Below are positions 17,943 to 27,638 of a stretch of 64,000 bases of DNA, in pieces. Both the position numbers and the translations under genes were made by a program. The stretch is from contig NZ_PTIV01000002.1 of the NCBI RefSeq assembly GCF_002934325.1, forward strand, positions 1 to 64,000, read 5' to 3'. This DNA is from Marinobacter persicus. Its GTDB lineage: Bacteria; Pseudomonadota; Gammaproteobacteria; Pseudomonadales; Oleiphilaceae. The first letter of the stretch is position 1. Every line of letters starts with the position of its first letter. The notes beneath the pieces are model-generated. The model saw only the letters and a list, made by a program, of their open reading frames with translations, did no database searches and was not told the origin of the DNA.

Positions 17943-18386
17943 ATGTTCAATCGCATTCTGGTGGCGGTGGATGGTTCAAGGACGTCCCTCAAAGCACTGG
18001 ACAAGGCCATCGAACTCCAGAAGCTGATCCCGGCGGCGGAGATCTTCATTCTGTGCGTCTACAAGCATCACAGCCTGTTCGAGGCATCGCTGTCCATCGG
18101 ACGGCCGGATGACATGGATATTCCGGACAAGGTGTTGTCCCAGTACGCCAAAGATGTGGTGAATCATGCCAAGGAATTGGCCGTGGAACATGGCGCCACC
18201 AAGGTGCGGGGCTTCGTGAAAGCCGGCCGGCCCTCCAAGGTGATTGTCCGTTTTGCCAAGGAAAAGGAAGTGGACCTGATTGTGGTTGGCACCAAAGGTA
18301 CCAACAGCGACAAGGACGGTATGTTTCTGGGGAGCGTGTCGCACCGGGTGGCATCCAACGCAAAATGCCCGGTACTCGTCGTTTAG
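17943..18386 (+). CDS. teaD: Universal stress protein TeaD
   Basis: A 147-residue UspA-fold cytoplasmic protein. The N-terminal [11 protein letters not shown] and the C-terminal [12 protein letters not shown]...[18 protein letters not shown] carry the ATP-binding glycines of this family. In Halomonas elongata the fourth tea gene encodes an ATP-binding stress protein that negatively modulates ectoine uptake; the same position and closeness here supports that role. It has a good ribosome site (taggagaag). Confidence 0.9.
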   Translation: MFNRILVAVDGSRTSLKALDKAIELQKLIPAAEIFILCVYKHHSLFEASLSIGRPDDMDIPDKVLSQYAKDVVNHAKELAVEHGATKVRGFVKAGRPSKVIVRFAKEKEVDLIVVGTKGTNSDKDGMFLGSVSHRVASNAKCPVLVV

Positions 18387-18391
18387 CCTGG

Positions 18392-18721
18392 TTATGACTC
18401 CCGGGTCTTTCGGCCCGGGGGCATCACCACCCACTCCGGATCTTCGAACTCACCAATCGGCGTTATTTCCACATAGGGGGCAGCCCGCCGGATGATGTCA
18501 TCCACTTCCGGGGAAGGCTCTTTCTCCATCGCATCCCGCTGCTCCTTGCTTTCCCAGGACGCAATCGCGATCAGCGTGTTGGGATCACCAATCTTTCGAT
18601 GAAGCTCCGTGCCCCGGGCTCCCGGCGCCTGCTGAATAATTTTACTGGCCCGGACCCAGGCCTCGGCGTACTCCTCCGCCGTGTGGCCTTCCTTCACGCG
18701 CACTTCAAAAAGAAACTTCAC
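18392..18721 (-). CDS. Antibiotic-biosynthesis-monooxygenase-like (ABM) dimeric barrel protein
   Basis: A 109-residue protein with the small ferredoxin-like ABM fold pattern: a leading strand MKFLFEVRVKEGHTAEEYAEAW, a helix, GARGTELHRKIGDPNTLIAIASW and a C-terminal strand YVEITPIGEFE. Members include haem-degrading and quinol monooxygenases as well as proteins with no known activity. It is convergent with teaD, 5 bases apart. A specific function cannot be assigned. Confidence 0.6.
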   Translation of the reverse strand: MKFLFEVRVKEGHTAEEYAEAWVRASKIIQQAPGARGTELHRKIGDPNTLIAIASWESKEQRDAMEKEPSPEVDDIIRRAAPYVEITPIGEFEDPEWVVMPPGRKTRES

Positions 18722-18755
18722 GGGTTGTCACCGATAGGGTTGAGACTGCCGTTCG

Positions 18756-18779
18756 GCCGCCCTTTAACGTGCGGGCGGC
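18756..18779 (-). terminator. Weak candidate hairpin downstream of small-protein gene
   Basis: Arms GCCGCCC and GGGCGGC with a 10-base loop lie between two leftward genes. There is no clear T-run on the minus strand, so the function is uncertain. Confidence 0.3.
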
Positions 18780-18806
18780 GCGAAGGTCTGAGAGTGGGGT
18801 CAGGAT

Positions 18807-19004
18807 TTATTCGTGCGTCACACCGTGACGATCAAAGATCTCATACACTTCCCGGGCCTCTTCCGGTGGCAGCATCACCCGGATCGTCTGCTCCCCTTCA
18901 TCGATATAAATCAGATCCTGAGGAATTTCACTGCCAATAAGATCGTTTTTCGTGTTGCGTGCCTGATCCATGCTTTGGAATTTTCCGTTCACTGCCTTGC
19001 TCAT
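18807..19004 (-). CDS. Small conserved-looking protein of unknown function
   Basis: A 65-residue acidic soluble protein (MSKAVNGKFQSMDQARN... ending IFDRHGVTHE). No family was recognised. I chose the ATG at 19004 because it follows an AAAGGAGAG site; a start 60 bases upstream has none. It predicts a beta-alpha arrangement with IRVMLPPEEAREVYEIF as an amphipathic helix. It sits between the ABM-like gene and the polyamine operon terminator. The good ribosome site argues that it is expressed. Confidence 0.55.
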   Translation of the reverse strand: MSKAVNGKFQSMDQARNTKNDLIGSEIPQDLIYIDEGEQTIRVMLPPEEAREVYEIFDRHGVTHE

Positions 19005-19127
19005 AGACACTCTCCTTTTTGTTGGTTTCCTCCCTGAGTATAGAAACCTTGTGACTATGTGCAAAAAAACGACAGCCCGAACGCCCTAAATCGGTGCCAG
19101 AACAACAGCTTTTGTGCATCCATTAAC

Positions 19128-19149
19128 AAAAAAGGGGCCGTTCGGCCCC
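19128..19149 (-). terminator. Intrinsic terminator of the polyamine transport operon
   Basis: On the minus strand GGGGCC-GAAC-GGCCCC is followed by a run of six T. It ends the leftward operon 45 bases after the binding-protein stop codon. This is a textbook rho-independent terminator. Confidence 0.85.
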
Positions 19150-19193
19150 CGAGTGTACGGCTCTCCGGCTGCTGCCGAATTGGCAACAACTAT

Positions 19194-20234
19194 TTATTGG
19201 CCGGACTTCAACATTTCCCAGTACTTGGCATAAACCTGCAGGGCCTCATCGCCAATGTCGGTCTGAAACTCGGCATTGACCATATCCGTGGCGTTCGGAT
19301 AGCTGGCCCGGTTATTGGCCACTTCCTCAGGCAGCAAATCCCGGGCCGCGAGGTTCGGGGTGGCGTAGCCAATCTCTTCACTGATCAGGGCGGAGATTTC
19401 AGGCTTCAGCACAAAATTGATGAACTTATGGGCCGCTTCGGGATTCTTGGCGTTTTTCGGAATCACGAAACTATCCAGCCAGGCAATGATGCCTTCTTCC
19501 GGATACACGTATTCCAGCGCTGGCATGGTGTCCTGGGCCATGACGGCCTCACCGTTCCAGATCATACCCACATCGGTTTCTCCTTCCAGGTAGGGCATGC
19601 GTGGGGCGTCGGAGTTGAAGGTGCGCACAGAGGGCATCAGCTCGGTCAGCTTCTCATAGGCCGCCTCGATCTCCTCCGGGTTGGTGCTGTTGCCGGAGTA
19701 ACCCAGCACCCGAAGCCCCACGTGGAACACTTCACGCATGTCGTTGGTGAGCATCACGCGGCCTTCAAAACGCTCATCCCAGAGGTCTTCCCAGGCAGTC
19801 ACTTCGCCTTCCACATCGGCGGTGTCCACGGCCAGGCCGGTGGTGCCCCACAGGTATGGCACGCTGTACTTGTTGTCCGGGTCGACATCCAGGTCCACCA
19901 GTTCCGGGTCCAGGTTATCGAAACCGTCGATCTTACTGCGGTCGATCGGCATCAGCAGGTCTTCCTGGCGCATCTTGCTGACGTAGTACGTAGACGGCAC
20001 GGCCAGATCGTACGCGGCGCTGTCATCAAGCAGTTTCAGGCGGGCGTACATGGCCTCGTTGCTGTCGTAAGTGGTATAGACCACCTGGATACCGGTTTCC
20101 TCGGTGAACCGGTCCAGCACTTCCTGGGGCATGTATTCCGACCAGTTGTACAGATTCAGGACTTCCGGTTCCTCTGAGCCACCACAGCCTGTCAGGCTCA
20201 CGGCCAGCAGGCCGGCGAGTGCGATCTTTTTCAT
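19194..20234 (-). CDS. Spermidine/putrescine ABC transporter substrate-binding lipoprotein (PotD/PotF)
   Basis: A 346-residue periplasmic protein anchored as a lipoprotein (lipobox LTGC at residues 14-17). Family features are LYNWSEYMPQEVLDRFTEE, YDSNEAMYARLKLL, the central VPYLWGTTGLAV and IWNGEAVMA. It binds a polyamine and delivers it to the permeases encoded just upstream. It is the last gene of a four-gene operon; its start overlaps the preceding permease stop by 4 bases. Putrescine versus spermidine preference cannot be decided. Confidence 0.9.
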   Translation of the reverse strand: MKKIALAGLLAVSLTGCGGSEEPEVLNLYNWSEYMPQEVLDRFTEETGIQVVYTTYDSNEAMYARLKLLDDSAAYDLAVPSTYYVSKMRQEDLLMPIDRSKIDGFDNLDPELVDLDVDPDNKYSVPYLWGTTGLAVDTADVEGEVTAWEDLWDERFEGRVMLTNDMREVFHVGLRVLGYSGNSTNPEEIEAAYEKLTELMPSVRTFNSDAPRMPYLEGETDVGMIWNGEAVMAQDTMPALEYVYPEEGIIAWLDSFVIPKNAKNPEAAHKFINFVLKPEISALISEEIGYATPNLAARDLLPEEVANNRASYPNATDMVNAEFQTDIGDEALQVYAKYWEMLKSGQ

Positions 20235-21001
20235 TGCTTACTCCTTGTAAGTATCCATTGCGACATTATCAGCATGACCATCGAAAACATGAGCAACAGC
20301 GTGCCCAGAGCATTCACCTCGGGTTTCAGGCCCACCCGTACCATGGAGTAGATACGCAGGGGCAGAATTTCATAACTGGGCCCACTGACAAAGGTGCTCA
20401 CCACCACATCATCCAGTGACAGTGTAAAACCCAACAGCCAGCCTGCCAGTAACGCGGGCATAATCACCGGAATCAGCACGGTGCGTGTCATGGTGAAGTC
20501 ACTGGCCCCAAGATCCCTGGCCGCCTCTGGCAGCCGCTCATCAAAGCCACTGAGCCGGGCCATGACGGTAATCACCACAAAGGGAAGGCAGAAAGTAACG
20601 TGCGCCAGCAGGAGGGAGACATACCCCAACTGCAGCCCCACCAGGAGAAAAAGTGCGAGCAGGGAGATGGCCAGTACGATTTCCGGCGACATCATCACCA
20701 CGAACAGCATACCGTTAAGCGCCTTCTTGCCCCGAAACCGGTAACGATGCAGCGCCAGGGCGGTCAGTGCACCGATCAGTGTCGAGATGGTCGCGGCAGA
20801 CAGGGCCAGCCAGAGGGAATTCCACATGGCTTCGACCATGGCGCGGTTGTTGAACAGGGATTCGTACCAGCGCCAGCTTAGCCCACCCCACTCATAGCCG
20901 GTACGGGAATCGTTAAACGAGAACACCACCAGCACAGCAATAGGGGCATAAAGCAACAGGTAGACCAGGGTCAGGTAGGTTCGGGGCAGCCAACGGGTCA
21001 T
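20231..21001 (-). CDS. Polyamine ABC transporter permease (PotC/PotI)
   Basis: A 256-residue inner-membrane permease with six predicted membrane segments. The EAA loop (LPEAARDLGASDFTMTRTVL) and the closing GFTLSLDDVVVSTFVSGP are typical of PotC/PotI. It overlaps both neighbours by 4 bases, so translation of the operon is coupled. Confidence 0.9.
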   Translation of the reverse strand: MTRWLPRTYLTLVYLLLYAPIAVLVVFSFNDSRTGYEWGGLSWRWYESLFNNRAMVEAMWNSLWLALSAATISTLIGALTALALHRYRFRGKKALNGMLFVVMMSPEIVLAISLLALFLLVGLQLGYVSLLLAHVTFCLPFVVITVMARLSGFDERLPEAARDLGASDFTMTRTVLIPVIMPALLAGWLLGFTLSLDDVVVSTFVSGPSYEILPLRIYSMVRVGLKPEVNALGTLLLMFSMVMLIMSQWILTRSKQ

Positions 21002-21855
21002 GCGCCTTCCTCCCCAATGCGACGTTTACTGAGCCGGTGGGCAAACATCAGGAAGGCCATGGTCAGAGTCAGTACGATACTGGCGGCGGCCCCAAACGGC
21101 CAGTTGCGGGCATCCAGAAACTGGTTCTTGATCACGTTGCCCACCAGCAGGTTTCGTGAGCCACCCAGGATATCGGGCACAAAGAACAGGCCCATGGCCG
21201 GCAGCAACACCAGCATGACCCCCGCCAATACACCGGGCAGGGTCAGAGGAACGATGACGTGCACAAAGGTGGCGAAATGTCCCGCGCCCAGGTCATGGGA
21301 GGCCCGCAGCAGGTCCTCGCGCAAATCCTCGAACACCGAATACAGCGGCAGGATCATGAACGGCAGCAGCAGGTAAACCAGCCCGATAATCACCGCCCCC
21401 TCGGAGTAAAGCAGCTTCAGGGGTTCTTCGATCAGCCCCAGGGACATCAGCGCATTATTCAGCAAGCCGTTCGTGGCCAACATCAGCTTCAGGGCATAGG
21501 TGCGGACCAGGGAGTTGGTCCAGAAAGGCACAATCAACAGGAAGATCAACAGTACCTGGCGCTGCCGGGGCACCTTCGACAATGCCCAGGCAAAAGGATA
21601 ACCAATGACCAGGCACACGAGAGTGGTCATACTCGCCATATACAACGAGTGCAGGAAAACATCCAGGTACAGCGGATTAAGCAACTGCCGGTAGGCGTCG
21701 AGGGTGATGGGCAGTGATATAAAGGAGCCTGGGTCCCGGGTCATGACACTGGCACCCACTACCAGGAGGTTGGGTGTGAACACCAGGAACAGCAACCAGC
21801 CCCAGACCAGCACCAGCACCGCCGTCTTGAACGGCTGTTGCAGGGCGCTACGCAT
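20998..21855 (-). CDS. Polyamine ABC transporter permease (PotB/PotH)
   Basis: A 285-residue inner-membrane permease with six membrane segments. It shows the PotB-type [19 protein letters not shown] and [19 protein letters not shown] signature. I chose the ATG at 21855, which overlaps the end of the ATPase gene by 8 bases; a longer start at 21915 would add residues that resemble the ATPase gene read in another frame. It pairs with the following permease to form the channel. Confidence 0.9.
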   Translation of the reverse strand: MRSALQQPFKTAVLVLVWGWLLFLVFTPNLLVVGASVMTRDPGSFISLPITLDAYRQLLNPLYLDVFLHSLYMASMTTLVCLVIGYPFAWALSKVPRQRQVLLIFLLIVPFWTNSLVRTYALKLMLATNGLLNNALMSLGLIEEPLKLLYSEGAVIIGLVYLLLPFMILPLYSVFEDLREDLLRASHDLGAGHFATFVHVIVPLTLPGVLAGVMLVLLPAMGLFFVPDILGGSRNLLVGNVIKNQFLDARNWPFGAAASIVLTLTMAFLMFAHRLSKRRIGEEGA

Positions 21856-22969
21856 CAACGTTGGTTTCCTCGCCGACGGGGCTGGCCTCTTCCGGCAGCA
21901 GCCATTCCCAGCCATCGACCCAGCTCACCCGTACCGGTTCGCCCAGCCGGTAATCGAAAGCCGGATCGTCCTCATCGAAGAACTCCGAGGCCAGAACCTC
22001 GGTGCCATCGTCCAGGTGAATGACGGAATCCAGGGTACTGCCCTTGTAGTTACGCTCCACTACCTTGCCGGACACGCCGTCACTGGCTTCAGGAGACAGT
22101 ACACGAATGTCCTCGGGGCGCAGGAGCACATGCAGCGACTGGCCATCCCGGAGGGGAAAATCCGGCTTGGCGAAGGTCCGCTTGAGGCCAAACACATCCA
22201 CCGTCACGGTATCGTCGCCGTTGGTCTTCTCTACAAGCCCGGGGAATAGGTTGGTCTCGCCGACGAACCGCGCGGTAAACAGGTTGGCCGGCCGCTCGTA
22301 GACTTCCCGGGGGGTACCCAGCTGCTGGATCTCGCCATCTTTCATTACCGCGACACGATCCGACATGGACAGGGCTTCTTCCTGGTCGTGGGTGACAAAA
22401 ACGAAGGTAATGCCCAATTCCCGCTGAAGGCGCTTGAGCTCCACCTGCATGGTGCGGCGCAGCTTATAATCCAGCGCCGACAGGGGCTCGTCCAGCAGCA
22501 GCATCCTCGGGCGCTTGACCACCGCCCGGGCGATGGCAACCCGTTGCTGTTGTCCGCCGGAGAGCTGGTGCGGCTTGCGTCTGGCGAAATCCTGCAGTTG
22601 CACCATGGCCAGCGCTTCCTGAACCCGCTCGCGGATTTCCTCCTTGGGACGCTTTTCCATTTTCAAGCCATAGGCAACATTGTCGAATACCGACATGTGC
22701 GGGAACAGGGCGTAGTTCTGGAAGACCGTGTTAAGGGGACGGTGTTCCGGGGGCGTGTGGGTCAGGTCCTGGCTGGCCAGGGTAATGGTGCCGCCGTCCG
22801 GATGCTCAAACCCGGCCATCAGGCGAAGGAGGGTGGTTTTGCCGCAGCCGGAGGGGCCCAGCAAGGTAATGAACTCCCCGTCCAGAATATCCAGATCCAG
22901 GGAGTCCAGCACCGTTTTGCCGTCAAATTGCTTGCTAAGGTTGCTCAGCGATAGCAGTGTCTGTTTCAT
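21848..22969 (-). CDS. Polyamine ABC transporter ATP-binding protein (PotA/PotG)
   Basis: A 373-residue ATPase with Walker [10 protein letters not shown] (about residue 40), Q-loop [10 protein letters not shown], signature [14 protein letters not shown], Walker [13 protein letters not shown] and H-loop [11 protein letters not shown]-terminal TOBE region (about 285-355) is typical of PotA/MalK-type ATPases. It is the first gene of the operon and energises uptake through the two permeases encoded after it. The 74-base gap upstream separates it from the orphan TRAP binding protein gene on the same strand. Confidence 0.92.
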   Translation of the reverse strand: MKQTLLSLSNLSKQFDGKTVLDSLDLDILDGEFITLLGPSGCGKTTLLRLMAGFEHPDGGTITLASQDLTHTPPEHRPLNTVFQNYALFPHMSVFDNVAYGLKMEKRPKEEIRERVQEALAMVQLQDFARRKPHQLSGGQQQRVAIARAVVKRPRMLLLDEPLSALDYKLRRTMQVELKRLQRELGITFVFVTHDQEEALSMSDRVAVMKDGEIQQLGTPREVYERPANLFTARFVGETNLFPGLVEKTNGDDTVTVDVFGLKRTFAKPDFPLRDGQSLHVLLRPEDIRVLSPEASDGVSGKVVERNYKGSTLDSVIHLDDGTEVLASEFFDEDDPAFDYRLGEPVRVSWVDGWEWLLPEEASPVGEETNVDA

Positions 22970-23043
22970 GAGCCCGCCCCATAGGATGAGCGGCCTATTT
23001 TTCCAGAAACAGGAACAAACAAAAAGACTTGAGCCGCTTCTGG

Positions 23044-24114
23044 CTACTGATCAGCCACGCTGTTCAGATAAGCCTTATCGGAGATGTTTGTCCATTTGCG
23101 CACCTTTCTAAGGTACTCCTGCTGGGAGGCGATGATTTCCCGGGCCAGCGGATCGTTCTTCGCTTCTTCGTTCAGCAGCCGATGCGTCGTTTCACGCAGG
23201 GCGTTGATGACTTCCGGCGGGAACACCTTGTGCTCCACGTTCGGATACTCCTCCTTCATGCGGCCCCAGGCCTCGGCACTGTCGTTTATGCTCTTGGCGT
23301 ACATGTCATAGGCAGCGGTGCGCATGGCCACCCGCAGGATTTCCTGAAGCTCTTTGGGCAGCTCGCTCCAGGTCTCCTGATTCACCAGGAACTGCACCTC
23401 CGCGCCCGGCTCCTGCCAGCCGGAATAGTAATACTTGGCGATCTGGTGGAAGCCCATGGGGAAATCCAGTGCCGGTCCCACCCACTCCAGGGCATCAATG
23501 GTGCCCCGTTCCAGCGCGGTATAAAGCTCACCTGGCGGCAGGTTGGTGACCGCTACGCCCAGTTCCGACATCACCTCACCGGCGAAGCCCGGGGTGCGCA
23601 TTTTCAGGCCTTTCAGGTCTTCCAGGGAGTTGATCTCCTTGTTGAACCAGCCACCCATCTGATTGCCGGTATTGCCGCCCGGGAAGGACAGCAGGCCATA
23701 GGGCTCATACACCTTCTGCATCAGCTCCATGCCACCGCCATAGTAGAACCAGGCGTACTGCTCTGGCGCCAGCATGCCAAAGGGCACGGTGGTGAAATAC
23801 ATGGCGTTGGGAATGGTGCCCTTGTAGTAATAGGAGGCGGTATGGCCCATGTCGTACTGGCCATGGCGCACAAGGTCGAAAATGCCAAAAGGCGCCTTGT
23901 GCTTGTTGGACGAGTCAATGCGGATCTGAAGACGCCCACCGGACATGGTTTCCGCCATCTCCTCAAAGTGGCGGGTGGTCTCGCCCAGAATCGGCGAGTT
24001 TGGCCCCCAGGTCTCCGCCAGACGCAGGGTATAGGTTTCCTTGGAGACAGCGGGGCTGCTGACCGCCGAAACAGCAACGGCAGCAGCAGCCAGCAGGATG
24101 GTGCGAATGCTCAT
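23044..24114 (-). CDS. Orphan TRAP-type periplasmic binding protein (DctP/TakP-like)
   Basis: A 356-residue binding protein with a signal peptide ending around AVSKE. Features such as [41 protein letters not shown] and the central arginine in [11 protein letters not shown] (carboxylate binding in this family) point to a TakP-like organic-acid or keto-acid binder. No DctQ or DctM gene is next to it. It lies 17 bases after a chemoreceptor gene and is probably cotranscribed, so a sensory role is plausible (inference). Confidence 0.82.
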   Translation of the reverse strand: MSIRTILLAAAAVAVSAVSSPAVSKETYTLRLAETWGPNSPILGETTRHFEEMAETMSGGRLQIRIDSSNKHKAPFGIFDLVRHGQYDMGHTASYYYKGTIPNAMYFTTVPFGMLAPEQYAWFYYGGGMELMQKVYEPYGLLSFPGGNTGNQMGGWFNKEINSLEDLKGLKMRTPGFAGEVMSELGVAVTNLPPGELYTALERGTIDALEWVGPALDFPMGFHQIAKYYYSGWQEPGAEVQFLVNQETWSELPKELQEILRVAMRTAAYDMYAKSINDSAEAWGRMKEEYPNVEHKVFPPEVINALRETTHRLLNEEAKNDPLAREIIASQQEYLRKVRKWTNISDKAYLNSVADQ

Positions 24115-24131
24115 GGAACTCCCTTTATGAA

Positions 24132-25805
24132 TCAGAACTTGAACTGGTTGACCAATTCTCGCAGATGCTCACCCAGCCGCGCCAGCTCGTTACTGGCTTC
24201 GTTGGTCTGAGTAACGCCGGTATCACTGCGCTGGGCGGCATCGACAATGCGCACCACGTTCTGATTGATTTCCTCGGCCACCTGGCTCTGTTGCTCAGCC
24301 GCCGTGGCGATCTGGGTCACCTGGTCGTGAATGTGGCCCACGGAGCTCACGATGGTATTCAAGGCACTGGTGGCGTGATTGATCCGCTCCACTGTCTCTT
24401 CCGAGCTCTTACGGGAGTGGCTCATACGCTCAACGGAAGCTTTGGACTCTTCAACAAAGCCATCGATCATCTCGCGAATCTGGTCAGCGGATTCGGCGGA
24501 CCGCTTGGCCAGTTGGCGAACTTCATCCGCCACCACAGAGAAGCCACGGCCATGCTCACCGGCGCGCGCAGCCTCAATGGCGGCGTTCAGCGCCAGCAGG
24601 TTGGTCTGCTCGGTCACCGCATGGATCACGTCCAGCACCTGCTGAATATCGCCGGATTTCTCGGCCAGCGCGTCGATACCCTTGGCGGTGTTTTCAATCT
24701 CCTCTGACAGGTGATTAACGGAGTTCTGGGCGCTGGTAATGGTTTCGCCACCTTCACGCGCCATACGGTCGGCATCGGAGGCCGCACCTTCCACCGAGTT
24801 GGCGTTGCCGGCAATCTGCTGGATGGTCGCGGCCATTTCGTTAATGGCGGAGGCAATCTGGTCTGTCTCGCTGCCCTGCTCCTGCACCGACTGACGGGTT
24901 TCCGTGGCCACACTGCTCAGCTCTTCCGCTGCGGAGGCCACTTGATCGGTGGTCGCACCCACTTCCCGCACGGTGTCCTGAATCTTCACAATGAAATGGT
25001 TGAAGCGTTTACCCAGCACCGCCAGTTCGTCGTTGCCGTCTTCCGGCAGCCGGTGGCGCAGGTCGCCATCGCCATCGGCGATTTCACGCATCATCTCACT
25101 GACCTGACGGATCGGCCCGGTCACGGTGCGGCCTACCAGCATGCCGATGATGACAGACAAGACAATAACCGCCACGGTCACCATCAGGATAAAGCTGAGA
25201 GCCCGGGTCATGGCTTCATCGATTTCCTGCTTGGTCGCAGCCAGGACCTCCTGGATATCCGTCACGTAAACGCCGGCACCGACCATCCAGTTCCATTCCG
25301 GGATGATTCGGGCGTAGGAGACTTTAGGCTCGACATTACCGGAGGCGGGATTGGTCCACTCATAGCGGTGGAAACCATCACCCCCGGCGGCGTTATAGAT
25401 ATTCCGGAGCAGTTTGCGGGTATCGGGATTGGTCACCGGGCCTTCCTTGGAGGGATCCGGCGCATACGCCAGGTTATTCAGGTTTTCATCGTAGACAAAG
25501 ATGTAGTTGGTCTCGTCGAAGGTAATTCCACGAATCCGCTCCCTTGCCTCGGCCTTGGCCTCTTCCTCTGTCCAGGCATTGTTCTTGGCCTCCAGCACAA
25601 CGTCCCGGGCCGTCTCCACCAGGTTTTTCAGCCCTTTCTTGTGGGTTGCCAGCAACTGCTGCTCAAGCCGCTGAAGCTCTTCCTGGCCGTTGGCCTGGAT
25701 CTGGCTGGCCGTGATCCAGGCAATGACGCCAGCGGTGATAAGCACCGGCAACACAATGCCGATCAACAACCGGGTTCGGATTGTGAAATTGTTCAGGAAG
25801 GACAT
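24132..25805 (-). CDS. Methyl-accepting chemotaxis protein with single Cache domain
   Basis: A 557-residue chemoreceptor. Membrane segments lie near residues 12-32 and 190-212 and enclose an sCache-type periplasmic domain (with [20 protein letters not shown] and [14 protein letters not shown]). HAMP follows (about 213-265), then a signalling domain whose hairpin tip reads [20 protein letters not shown]. No C-terminal CheR-tethering pentapeptide is present. Cache domains of this group usually bind small organic acids. The downstream binding-protein gene may share its transcript. Confidence 0.93.
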   Translation of the reverse strand: MSFLNNFTIRTRLLIGIVLPVLITAGVIAWITASQIQANGQEELQRLEQQLLATHKKGLKNLVETARDVVLEAKNNAWTEEEAKAEARERIRGITFDETNYIFVYDENLNNLAYAPDPSKEGPVTNPDTRKLLRNIYNAAGGDGFHRYEWTNPASGNVEPKVSYARIIPEWNWMVGAGVYVTDIQEVLAATKQEIDEAMTRALSFILMVTVAVIVLSVIIGMLVGRTVTGPIRQVSEMMREIADGDGDLRHRLPEDGNDELAVLGKRFNHFIVKIQDTVREVGATTDQVASAAEELSSVATETRQSVQEQGSETDQIASAINEMAATIQQIAGNANSVEGAASDADRMAREGGETITSAQNSVNHLSEEIENTAKGIDALAEKSGDIQQVLDVIHAVTEQTNLLALNAAIEAARAGEHGRGFSVVADEVRQLAKRSAESADQIREMIDGFVEESKASVERMSHSRKSSEETVERINHATSALNTIVSSVGHIHDQVTQIATAAEQQSQVAEEINQNVVRIVDAAQRSDTGVTQTNEASNELARLGEHLRELVNQFKF

Positions 25806-26036
25806 GTTTCTTGCTCCGGATCAATGTTTCAGGCCGTGGAATTATGCACAGCTGCCCGCAAATGGCTATTCCAGTTTGTTAACAATTGTTCTTCAAAGTT
25901 ACACAGCGTCGTCGACGCATCGGCCGCGAGGCCTGATATATCGAGTGTCACGTACAATTAGGCTATCGGCAGACCTGTAAACAACTTTAAGCTGTGTCAG
26001 ACTAAAGTTACATGACACTCACTGCAGGAGAGCGCC

Positions 26037-27404
26037 ATGAAACACCTGTTACTTGTTCGCCACGCCAAGTCCAGCTGGCAGGAAGAGGGCCTGCAAGATC
26101 GATGCCGCCCGCTAAACAATCGAGGCCAGGAACAACTGGAACCCCTTCATCGGGCACTATTACGTAGTGGCGCATTGGGAGGGGACATCTACTCCAGCGA
26201 CGCCAACCGGGCCCGCAGCACGCTCGCCGGTATAGTGCCGCCGCAATTCCCTGAAAACCGGATTCACATCGACGCCGCTCTCTACACCTTTGATTGTCAA
26301 CAATTATTGGGCTGGCTTAAAAGCCTTGATGATAAACAGGATACAGTGACGATAATCGGGCATAACCCGGCCCTGCTGGAGCTGGCATGCCACCTTTTGA
26401 AGCACCCGCCAGCCCGGCTACCTACCGCCGGCATCCTATCCATCGTTTTTTCAGACAAACCGTGGCGCAAGCTGGCCAAAAGCAAAGGCAAGGGCAAACT
26501 GGAGGCTTTCCTGACGCCCCGGGACTACAGCTATCGTGAGTTCAGCCGCAAAAGCCGGAAACGGGTTGCCGCGAAAGGCGAAGAGCCGGCAAAAAATCTC
26601 CAGGCCGAACTGCAACATCAATTAAAGCGACTTCGGGATCTGGAGTCAGGCGTCAGAACCGGCCTGGACGACGAATTCCTGCACCAGTTCCGCATTGCTA
26701 TCCGTCGCAGTCGGGCGATTGCCGAGGCCTTGCTGGACGTTACCGACAACAAAACCCTGGCCAAAGCGTCAAAGCCGCTCAAGCGGCACGCAGCCCGCAC
26801 CAGCGAGCTTCGGGATCTGCACGTTTTCCTGCAGGACCTGCCCAACCTTTGCCAGGGCAACGATGAGCTACACAGCGCCCTGGGCACCTGGGCACAGGGT
26901 GAGGCCGAAAAGGCACACCATGCCGTTGTAGAACATCTCGACAGTAAGTCCTATCGAGCCGACATGCACGACTGGGAAGACTTCATCCATTCCGGCACCC
27001 TGAAAAAACTGGCGACCCGAATGCAGACCGAAGACATCCGCCGGGCAGCTCGGAATCGGCTGGAAGGCTTCAACCGGCTTACCGCTGAAACACTGCATGA
27101 TTCGCCGGATGAAGACATACATCGCCTGCGCAAACAGCTTAAGCGCATTCGCTACCTGATGGAGCTGGACGCCCAAAACTGGAAAAGTGCCCTGAAGGAC
27201 CTGAAGTACCGCCAGGAGCTCTACGGTCGCTTCCAGGACCTGTGCGTCCAGATTGACCTGGTTCGCCACTTCCAGGACCAGGCCCCGGAAACCATGCCTG
27301 CCGCCATTCAGAACCTAATGGAACACCTTCGTGGGGCAAAAACGGACACTAGACGCCAGATTCTGTCGCTGGGGGGCCTGGGTATTAACGAGACGGAACG
27401 CTAG
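26037..27404 (+). CDS. SixA-like phosphohistidine phosphatase fused to a CHAD domain
   Basis: A 455-residue two-domain protein. Residues 1-150 are a histidine phosphatase domain (LLVRHAKSSW with the catalytic RHA, and IIGHNPALLEL with the second histidine) of the SixA type, which dephosphorylates phosphohistidine proteins. Residues about 180-450 form a CHAD domain (FLHQFRIAIRRSRAIAEAL, then HRLRKQLKRIRYLMEL), a helical bundle rich in conserved histidine and basic residues known to bind polyphosphate. The fusion suggests polyphosphate-linked control of a phosphatase. The 3' end overlaps the convergent DUF3565 gene by 20 bases. Confidence 0.88.
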   Translation: MKHLLLVRHAKSSWQEEGLQDRCRPLNNRGQEQLEPLHRALLRSGALGGDIYSSDANRARSTLAGIVPPQFPENRIHIDAALYTFDCQQLLGWLKSLDDKQDTVTIIGHNPALLELACHLLKHPPARLPTAGILSIVFSDKPWRKLAKSKGKGKLEAFLTPRDYSYREFSRKSRKRVAAKGEEPAKNLQAELQHQLKRLRDLESGVRTGLDDEFLHQFRIAIRRSRAIAEALLDVTDNKTLAKASKPLKRHAARTSELRDLHVFLQDLPNLCQGNDELHSALGTWAQGEAEKAHHAVVEHLDSKSYRADMHDWEDFIHSGTLKKLATRMQTEDIRRAARNRLEGFNRLTAETLHDSPDEDIHRLRKQLKRIRYLMELDAQNWKSALKDLKYRQELYGRFQDLCVQIDLVRHFQDQAPETMPAAIQNLMEHLRGAKTDTRRQILSLGGLGINETER

Positions 27405-27609
27405 GCCAAGCGTCTGGAGGTGCGTGCTGGTCGCACTTCTTACAATTCAACTCAAACCCGAGCATCGATTCGCGCCCGGTTCTGGTCGTCACCCACGGGC
27501 GGTTCACCCAGGGTGGATCATGGCGAACATGCTGGTTATGGCCGCAGGCAAGCTGCGCCACCCAGTGGTTTTCATCGTCTTTGTGATAACCGATTATTGC
27601 TTGTTTCAT
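27385..27609 (-). CDS. DUF3565-family small protein, probable zinc binder
   Basis: A 74-residue protein beginning with a histidine/acid-rich strand (DDENHWVAQLACGHNQHVRHDPPW) and ending with LNCKKCDQ. The CGH and CxxC groups suggest a zinc site. It matches the DUF3565 pattern as I know it; function is unknown. A strong GGGGAGG ribosome site precedes the ATG. It overlaps the end of the SixA-CHAD gene and diverges from the TauE-like gene with a 29-base gap. Confidence 0.72.
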   Translation of the reverse strand: MKQAIIGYHKDDENHWVAQLACGHNQHVRHDPPWVNRPWVTTRTGRESMLGFELNCKKCDQHAPPDAWPSVPSR

Positions 27610-27638
27610 TGCCTCCCCTTTTCAAAAGGATACTCGCC

